Of a DNA stretch of 20,547 nucleotides, positions 17,284 to 20,547 are shown in pieces; the first letter of the stretch is position 1; the number at the start of each line of letters is the position of its first letter. The position numbers and the translations under genes are program-made. The notes beneath the pieces were generated by a model. That model had not been told where the DNA came from. It ran no database searches and saw only the letters and a program-made list of their open reading frames with translations. Location: the IMG/VR virus record IMGVR_UViG_3300030107_003573, positions 1 to 20,547 of that record, one strand, 5' to 3'. Source of the DNA: a virus.

Positions 17284-17301
17284 AGCGCGAGTATACACAT
17301 T
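17284..17301. promoter_or_regulatory. 18-bp divergent junction between late operon and terminase genes
   Basis: Only 18 bp separate the ATG codons of the minus-strand 95-aa gene and the plus-strand small terminase. TATAC, with its reverse complement GTATA, lies in the middle (about 17291-17296), so a -10-like element can be proposed for either direction, but any -35 element would have to be inside the opposite gene. A weak plus-strand pair is TTATCA at 17267-17272 and TATACA at 17292-17297 with 19-bp spacing. No ribosome binding site is visible on either side. Confidence 0.3.
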
Positions 17302-17523
17302 ATGACAAACAATTTACAAGAATTATTGGCAAAATTGCACGAAGCTGTTGGCAATGAGTTGTTGCAAAGAATTATAACAGGTGATGCTACAAGTGCTGAT
17401 TTATCAGTTGCTACTAAATTTTTAAAAGACAATGGTATTAATGTCGATGTAGAAGACAGTCCACCAATTATGAATTTAGTTAAGGAACTGCCATTCATTG
17501 ATGAAGAAAAGAAAGCAGAGTAA
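17302..17523 (+). CDS. Terminase small subunit (DNA maturase A, T7 gp18-type)
   Basis: 73 aa. The sequence NLQELLAKLHEAVGNELLQRI, followed by GDATSADLSVATKFLKDNGI (residues 27-46), is typical of the short small terminases that accompany gp19-type large subunits; T7 gp18 is 89 aa and much more divergent. The small subunit recognises concatemer DNA and modulates the large subunit during packaging. The large subunit gene begins inside its last codons (overlap about 23-26 nt), in line with translational coupling. It is on the opposite strand from the virion genes, unlike T7. Confidence 0.85.
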   Translation: MTNNLQELLAKLHEAVGNELLQRIITGDATSADLSVATKFLKDNGINVDVEDSPPIMNLVKELPFIDEEKKAE

Positions 17524-19189
17524 AGTAGTAGTTCCAGAAGAACTGAAAGATTTTAGAAACTTTGTATATCTAGCATGGGAGCATTTGGGATTACCTGATC
17601 CTACGAAGGTTCAATACGATATTTCAAAGTATCTACAGCACGGTCCAAGGCGTAAAACTATCTGTGCATTCCGTGGAGTAGGTAAATCCTATCTAACATC
17701 AGCCTATGTAGTGTGGAAATTACTATTGAACCCTGATATTAACGTACTAGTAGTATCCGCGTCTAAGACACGCTCTGACGATTTCTCTACATTTACACAG
17801 CGTCTTATCGCTGAAATGCCTATTCTGGAGCATTTAAGACCAAAAAAAGGTCAACGTGACTCAAAAATAGCGTTCGATGTAGGCCCTGCATCTGCTGCTC
17901 ACGCGCCTTCTGTAAAATCAGTTGGGATTACAGGCCAACTTACAGGTTCACGCGCTGACATAATTGTAGCGGATGACGTTGAAAGTTTGAACAATAGCGC
18001 AACTCAAGGAATGCGTGAGAAACTTTCCGAGCTAGTCAAAGAATTTGAGGCGATTATTAAGCCTGGAGGAGAGATTACTTTCCTAGGAACGTACCAAACA
18101 GAGATGTCGTTGTACACAGTTCTTCCTGATCGTGGCTACGAGACAAGAATTTGGCCCGCAAGATACCCAGTAGAGAAAAAACTACCACGTTACGGCTCAA
18201 TGCTTGCTCCGCTCATCTATGATGAGTTGGCTGAAGACCCCGCGCTCGAAGGTGACCCTACAGACCCAGGAAGATTTGACGATTGGGAACTGAAAGAGCG
18301 CGAGGCTTCTTACGGTAGGTCAGGATTCGCAATGCAGTTTATGCTTGACCCTAGCTTATCGGACGCTGAAAGATATCCATTAAAACTCTCCGACCTCGTT
18401 GTGATGGACATTAACTCTGAATTAGCGCCTGAAAAGGTCATTCATTCGTCAGCTCCTGATAAGCAACTTACTGACCTACCTGTTCTTGGGTTTGCAGGAG
18501 ACTATTTCTACCAACCTACGCAAGTCATAGGGGATTGGGTTGAATATAAAGGATCTGTAATGGCGATTGACCCTTCTGGTAGAGGTTCGGACGAAACCTC
18601 CTACGCTATAGTGAATGTTCTTAACGGATTCCTATGGGTTCTCGAATGTTCAGGAGTAGAGGGCGGATATCAGGAAGAAACCATGCAAACTCTTGTAGAT
18701 ATTGCTAAAAAGAACCGAGTTAAGCAGATTCTCGTAGAATCTAACTTTGGTGACGGAATGTTTACTGAACTACTTAAACCATATCTACGAAAGACGTATC
18801 CAGTGACCGTAGAAGAGGTGAGACACCACACTCAGAAAGAAAAAAGGATCATAGACACTCTAGAACCTGTAATGAATCAGCACAAACTGATTGTGTCTCC
18901 ACAGCTTATAGATAAAGATTTTGAATCTACCAAGCATTTGCCTCCTGAAAAAGCTCCTCAGTACAGACTATTTCACCAAATGACACGGATTACCAAAGAC
19001 CGTGGAGCTTTACTACATGACGATAGGCTTGATGCACTATCTATGGCTGTCCAGTATTGGGTAGATGCCGCAGGAAAAGACGCAGATGAGGCTATTAAAG
19101 ACGCACGAGAGGAAAGGCTTGATAGAGATTTAGAGAAATTTATGGAAGACGCTGTAGGATTCGCTACAAAATCTGACAATTGGTTCTAG
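17501..19189 (+). CDS. Terminase large subunit (DNA maturase B, T7 gp19-like)
   Basis: 562 aa from ATG 17501; an in-frame TTG at 17498 is an alternative, and AAGGA at 17482-17486 is rather far from both. Counting from that TTG, the ATPase domain has Walker A FRGVGKS (58-64), Walker B IIVADDVE (155-162) and a conserved GQRDSKIAFDVGPA block (118-131). The nuclease domain has AIDPSGRG (356-363), ESNFGDGMF (414-422) and HDDRLDAL (507-514), with the acidic residues expected of an RNase H-fold nuclease. Similarity to T7 gp19 (586 aa) is obvious along the whole length, so the phage probably packages from concatemers in the T7 way, with terminal repeats. The stop TAG at 19187-19189 shares CTAG with the stop of the convergent methyltransferase gene. 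Confidence 0.97.
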   Translation: MKKRKQSKVVVPEELKDFRNFVYLAWEHLGLPDPTKVQYDISKYLQHGPRRKTICAFRGVGKSYLTSAYVVWKLLLNPDINVLVVSASKTRSDDFSTFTQRLIAEMPILEHLRPKKGQRDSKIAFDVGPASAAHAPSVKSVGITGQLTGSRADIIVADDVESLNNSATQGMREKLSELVKEFEAIIKPGGEITFLGTYQTEMSLYTVLPDRGYETRIWPARYPVEKKLPRYGSMLAPLIYDELAEDPALEGDPTDPGRFDDWELKEREASYGRSGFAMQFMLDPSLSDAERYPLKLSDLVVMDINSELAPEKVIHSSAPDKQLTDLPVLGFAGDYFYQPTQVIGDWVEYKGSVMAIDPSGRGSDETSYAIVNVLNGFLWVLECSGVEGGYQEETMQTLVDIAKKNRVKQILVESNFGDGMFTELLKPYLRKTYPVTVEEVRHHTQKEKRIIDTLEPVMNQHKLIVSPQLIDKDFESTKHLPPEKAPQYRLFHQMTRITKDRGALLHDDRLDALSMAVQYWVDAAGKDADEAIKDAREERLDRDLEKFMEDAVGFATKSDNWF

Positions 19190-19695
19190 TAAAGGCGTAC
19201 AACTTTGCCTATTAAATCTCCATTATTTACAGCATCCTCTAAAGCAATTAAATTCCTTAATCCGTAGGCAATTAAACAACTAGGAGCAGCAGCTGTGTTG
19301 GTAGTGTGACCCTCTACATGGTGAAATTTAAGCCTACCTTTAAGGAATAAAATACCATGCGCTCTATTAAAGACCTGCTCATAAAAGCCAATAGTATCTG
19401 TCCTAGCAAATATTAAAGCAATCCCATCACCATGATCAGCAAGACGAGATATCCATTTAAAGGTGTGTTTACCATAAGGAGGATTACACCATATACGGCC
19501 TTTCCATTCCTGAGATAAGCCATTATGGGAAATATTATACCCTTTAGTTGCGTGAGTAAATGGAGGCTTTATAGGTTGACATGGATCTAAATCAAAGACA
19601 CCAAGTGCTTTAGGGATGTAAGGAGGTGTTAACCACTCATCCTTATTCTCTGTATTAGTATTAAAGTTCTTAACCTTTTTACTCACATGGTGCAT
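19186..19695 (-). CDS. DNA N6-adenine methyltransferase (phage Dam family)
   Basis: 169 aa, the usual size of the phage Dam family (PF05869 type). Motifs seen are DEWLTPPYIPKALGVFDLDPC (residues 19-39), WCNPPYG (69-75, the catalytic NPPY of N6-adenine methyltransferases), LIFARTDT (94-101), LFLKGRLKF (about 117-125) and APSCLIAYG near 137-145. It methylates adenine in host or phage DNA, which could protect phage DNA from restriction or mark it; the target site cannot be read. No partner endonuclease is visible, so it is probably an orphan enzyme. The gene converges on the large terminase with a 4-bp overlap. The start at 19695 follows an AT-rich region with a weak AAGTGA ribosome binding site. 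Confidence 0.92.
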   Translation of the reverse strand: MHHVSKKVKNFNTNTENKDEWLTPPYIPKALGVFDLDPCQPIKPPFTHATKGYNISHNGLSQEWKGRIWCNPPYGKHTFKWISRLADHGDGIALIFARTDTIGFYEQVFNRAHGILFLKGRLKFHHVEGHTTNTAAAPSCLIAYGLRNLIALEDAVNNGDLIGKVVRLY

Positions 19696-19754
19696 TATAT
19701 ATCACTTATATAACCCTTTTTAGAATAATTTTATATTTATTTTTATAATAATAA
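19696..19754. promoter_or_regulatory. AT-rich promoter region, perfect plus-strand -10 box
   Basis: A nearly pure A/T stretch lies between the divergent methyltransferase gene and the structured RNA. TATAAT at 19744-19749 on the plus strand is a perfect -10 box, and the -35 side is weak (TTTAGA or TAGAAT near 19719-19726). Transcription would start near 19756, a dozen bases before the first paired element of the RNA. The minus strand also offers -10-like TATAAA sequences for the methyltransferase gene. Chance TATAAT matches are common in such AT-rich DNA, so the evidence is mainly position. Confidence 0.45.
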
Positions 19755-20275
19755 TAAATAAACCCTTACTGGAAGAGCCACCACGAACCCCAAAATAACA
19801 CAGAATTTTTAGAATTCTAGTGGTGAGTATATGAATATTTTATATTGGGAATTATAGTTCAGTTCATTAATAGGAAATATATTTAATATTCTTGAGATAT
19901 TAGTAGGTCGGTTATATTAAAATAAAGGCTGTGAGTTATTATTCTCACACTCCGAGCGAACAGGTTCTTGGTTGTACCTCAACGCTCCTTCTAGGTTTCT
20001 CTTTCTCCTTTACTAGAAGTGCTGAAGTAGGTTCGGTTATTTCCTACAGAGGCGGGGTGTGGGCCTCTCGTGATCTGCCACGCATGTAAAAGCCCTGTAG
20101 ATTGCGAGAGTTTTCTATTTAAACTACATCCCTTGTGACCTATTTTATTAGGCGAGGCACTGATGTAGTTTTTATAGGCCCACAGTGAGCCACCCTTAAA
20201 AAGACTCTAGTATTACAGGCTTCGACAGTGGGTGTGAAGTACAATTTCACTGAGGGGGTGGCTTACTTTTCCAGG
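19755..20275 (+). ncRNA. Candidate large highly structured noncoding RNA (about 520 nt)
   Basis: Hand folding of the plus strand gives a chain of helices. They are: 19779-19784/19820-19825 with inner 19802-19807/19813-19818; 19833-19839/19885-19891; 19930-19935/19944-19949; 19954-19958/19983-19987 with inner 19962-19965/19976-19979; 19988-19994/20013-20019; 20027-20031/20043-20047; P1 20058-20064/20178-20184; P2 20065-20076/20099-20110 (12 bp); P3 20121-20130/20162-20171 with inner 20031-type helices at 20131-20135/20153-20157 and 20139-20142/20149-20152; P4 20185-20197/20254-20266, enclosing 20234-20240/20244-20250. CTGGAAG at 19769-19775 can pair with 20268-20274 and close the whole. Seven G-U pairs in P2, P3, P4 and the inner P4 hairpin would be A-C mismatches on the other strand, so the RNA is read in the plus direction. 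There is no open frame of note. Size and complexity recall GOLLD and ROOL of phages, but I cannot confirm membership. Confidence 0.7.
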
Positions 20276-20360
20276 CTCATTTTTGACAAAAAAATGTGAT
20301 CAGGTATCGCTCTATCGAGCGCCGAAAAACCCCCCCAAAACCTTCTGAAATCGGTCATCC
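20276..20360. other. Short noncoding stretch between structured RNA and repeat cluster
   Basis: It holds an A/T hairpin (CATTTTT/AAAAATG, 20278-20296), a TTGACA at 20283-20288 without a matching -10 box, a 5-bp hairpin CGCTC-TATC-GAGCG (20309-20322) and a run of seven C at about 20330-20336. No gene is seen. Whether the RNA ends before it or continues into it is not decidable by eye. Confidence 0.4.
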
Positions 20361-20409
20361 AATTTGCAACATCCTACCAGGGGGTCGTTTTTATAGGATG
20401 TCGCAAATT
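20361..20409. repeat. 16-bp inverted repeat with 17-nt spacer
   Basis: The left arm (20361-20376, AATTTGCAACATCCTA) pairs with the right arm (20394-20409, TAGGATGTCGCAAATT) except at one position, A20368 against C20402. That mismatch would be a G-U pair in a minus-strand transcript. The 17-nt spacer is G-rich then T-rich. It may be an operator, an origin element or a transcript stem; it lacks the trailing U-tract of a plus-strand terminator. Confidence 0.7.
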
Positions 20410-20514
20410 AGTATGCCGCAAATTGCCAAAATGGCAGGTTTTTAGCGGCTCGCATTTGTTACCGAAACATATGCCAACATGGCAGATACTCTCAAAAATG
20501 ATTGCAACATCCTA
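20364..20514. repeat. Three copies of TTGC(A/G)ACATCCTA
   Basis: Identical 13-mers TTGCAACATCCTA lie at 20364-20376 and 20502-20514, and a third copy with one change lies in reverse orientation at 20394-20406. In addition, CGCAAATT is repeated directly at 20402-20409 and 20417-20424. Repeats of this density in noncoding phage DNA usually mark binding sites of a phage regulator or replication initiator. Confidence 0.65.
20424..20484. promoter_or_regulatory. Two TGCCA-N3-TGGCA palindromes, candidate operators
   Basis: TGCCA-AAA-TGGCA lies at 20424-20436 and TGCCA-ACA-TGGCA at 20472-20484, each followed by G, 48 bp apart start to start. A perfect 5-bp half-site on each side of a 3-bp centre is the form of an operator for a dimeric repressor or activator. 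Both sit in the repeat cluster at the edge of the unseen right arm, where early promoters may be. As RNA they would be two small hairpins, so a role in RNA is an alternative. Confidence 0.55.
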
Positions 20515-20547
20515 GCCCAAATTTTCGTCGGTTTCCGTGTTTTTTAT
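20485..20547. other. Right-hand end, noncoding, no gene recognised
   Basis: Apart from the third 13-mer copy (20502-20514), this stretch shows nothing gene-like on either strand. GGTTTCCG near 20530-20537 is partly complementary to ACCGAAAC at 20461-20468. Confidence 0.4.

Noticed and set aside
17280-17498. A 72-codon minus-strand open frame opposite the small terminase
   Set aside because: It would overlap both the small terminase and the 95-aa gene; the small terminase match on the plus strand is convincing.
20027-20047. tRNA T-arm-like sequence, 5-bp stem with loop beginning TTCGG
   Set aside because: The loop has 11 bases instead of 7, and there is no acceptor, anticodon or D arm around it. 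It is better explained as one helix of the large RNA.
20185-20270. P4 stem followed by TTTT as an intrinsic terminator
   Set aside because: The stem encloses about 56 nt and the U-tract is only four bases interrupted by CC; a terminator of this form would be weak. The 3' end of the RNA is left open.
19755-20275. tmRNA, RNase P RNA or a group I intron
   Set aside because: No tRNA-like end or tag frame, no RNase P signature sequences that I can find, and no interrupted gene around it.
20283-20318. TTGACA as a -35 promoter box
   Set aside because: At 16-18 bp downstream there is only TATCGC or ATCGCT, too far from TATAAT to support a promoter.
20361-20547. CRISPR array
   Set aside because: Repeats are short, in both orientations and irregularly spaced, with no constant repeat-spacer unit.

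Overview
The window is about 20.5 kb of an AT-rich tailed-phage genome whose virion genes are clearly T7-like (podovirus architecture). Recognisable proteins are a portal (gp8-like), scaffold (gp9-like), major capsid protein (gp10-like), tail tubular proteins A and B (gp11/gp12-like), internal core proteins (gp13-, gp14-, gp15- and gp16-like), a small terminase and a T7 gp19-type large terminase. No integrase, RNA polymerase, replication or lysis gene can be recognised here; they are presumably outside the window. The host cannot be read from the sequence. The structural module inserted in the tail protein is of a kind I associate with marine phages, so a marine bacterium is plausible but only an inference.

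Layout. Positions 1-17283 are one tightly packed minus-strand late operon. In transcription order it holds: an unknown 95-aa protein, a calcineurin-like phosphoesterase, a conserved 63-aa protein, a 33-aa single-membrane-span peptide, a short Pro/Ala-rich protein, portal, scaffold, capsid, an unknown 146-aa protein, tail tubes A and B, gp13-, gp14- and gp15-like core proteins, and a giant gp16-like ejection protein that runs off the left edge. Most neighbours overlap (TAATG or ATGA junctions) or are separated by a few bases. The only real gaps flank the capsid gene: a 126-nt leader with a strong ribosome binding site before it, and a 71-nt gap with a GC-rich hairpin after it, the same place as the T7 late terminator. 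Small and large terminase genes (17302-19189) lie on the plus strand, divergent from the late operon across only 18 bp. A Dam-type adenine methyltransferase (19186-19695, minus) converges on the large terminase, and the two genes share one palindromic CTAG as both stop codons.

The most interesting part is 19696-20547, about 850 bp without a credible protein gene. From a perfect TATAAT at 19744-19749 to about 20275, hand folding of the plus strand gives nearly back-to-back helices: seven or eight hairpins, a tight three-way junction (20058-20184), a 13-14 bp helix directly after it, a possible loop-loop pseudoknot, and a possible terminal closing helix joining the two ends. Seven G-U pairs spread over four helices work only if the plus strand is the RNA. 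I interpret this as a roughly 520-nt highly structured noncoding RNA, in the size range of the phage-associated 'ornate' RNAs GOLLD and ROOL; membership of either family, or novelty, cannot be settled by eye. Downstream, 20361-20514 carries a different kind of structure: a 16-bp interrupted inverted repeat, a third copy of its arm, direct CGCAAATT repeats and two TGCCA-N3-TGGCA palindromes, which look like an operator cluster or replication origin at the boundary with the unseen early region.
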